DNA of 64,000 nt, taken from Osedax frankpressi (taxonomy: Eukaryota; Annelida; Polychaeta; Sabellida; Siboglinidae). The stretch covers positions 19,690,129 to 19,754,128 of the forward strand of contig OZ038314.1 in the NCBI GenBank assembly GCA_964035775.1, written 5' to 3'. The translations under genes were made by a program, and so were the position numbers. Below are positions 63,863 through 64,000 of this stretch, one piece after another; the first letter of the stretch is position 1; every line of letters begins with the position of its first letter. The notes below the pieces were generated by a model. That model searched no databases. It had not been told where the DNA came from and worked only from the letters and a program-made list of their open reading frames with translations.

Positions 63863-64000
63863 TTTATATTTAACTATTTCTATGAAATCTGTAATACAAT
63901 ATATATTTCTATAGAATATTCAAAAAGTATATTATTGAGTAAGATGTTTTATAAAATAAGTTCATAAATAATAGTAAAACATAATATACGATTTATTATT

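Overview
The window comes from an animal nuclear genome that is very AT-rich and full of TA microsatellites. It holds multi-exon genes with GT-AG introns, long gene-poor stretches and tandem-repeat-laden introns. The two recognisable gene families, the JmjC hydroxylase RIOX1/NO66 and a nose-resistant-to-fluoxetine (NRF-6) type acyltransferase-3 protein, together with a THAP/P-element-like transposon relic, point to an invertebrate metazoan. I cannot place it to phylum from sequence alone. Coding exons stand out as islands of higher GC and ordinary codon use.

Left part (1-14 kb). The 5' part of an unrecognised acidic, coiled-coil-like gene runs off the left edge on the minus strand. A complete 17-exon RIOX1/NO66 gene follows on the plus strand (4233-13691). 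Its exon phases join without conflict into 577 codons with the H-x-D...H iron site. Three of its introns hold minisatellites, one of which runs straight into the 3' splice site.

14-22 kb holds a small family of a histidine-rich secreted protein that I do not recognise: one intact four-exon copy (20608-22002, plus, 303 aa), one inverted, internally deleted copy (14501-15186, minus), and one exon-1/intron-1 fragment (about 16030-16440, plus). The intact protein has a signal peptide, a conserved short helix, an Asn/Arg/Gly low-complexity stretch and three copies of a histidine-dense repeat (DSHEHHVxEGNxM..HRH).

22-40 kb is mostly gene-poor. It has hairpin/MITE-like inverted repeats near 22.8-23.4 kb, an intronless lysine-rich protein at 23717-24469, and the last two exons of an unrecognised gene ending in a coiled coil at 31318-32005.

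40-56 kb is dominated by a complete 16-exon NRF-6-like gene on the minus strand (51650 to 40315, 707 aa) with minisatellites close to several 5' splice sites. Head to head with it, on the plus strand, lies a decayed inverted copy of its first three exons (about 52.0-55.7 kb). The second intron of that copy is greatly enlarged and contains a THAP-type transposase relic.

56-64 kb holds a cluster of small membrane proteins I do not recognise. Three minus-strand exons (59031-61873) each encode two closely spaced membrane segments and a polar, Gln-rich or charged C-terminal tail, and each is preceded by a possible acceptor of the same phase. A fourth small ORF on the plus strand (62992-63213) has a similar layout.

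No CRISPR array, operon, rRNA or convincing tRNA gene was seen.
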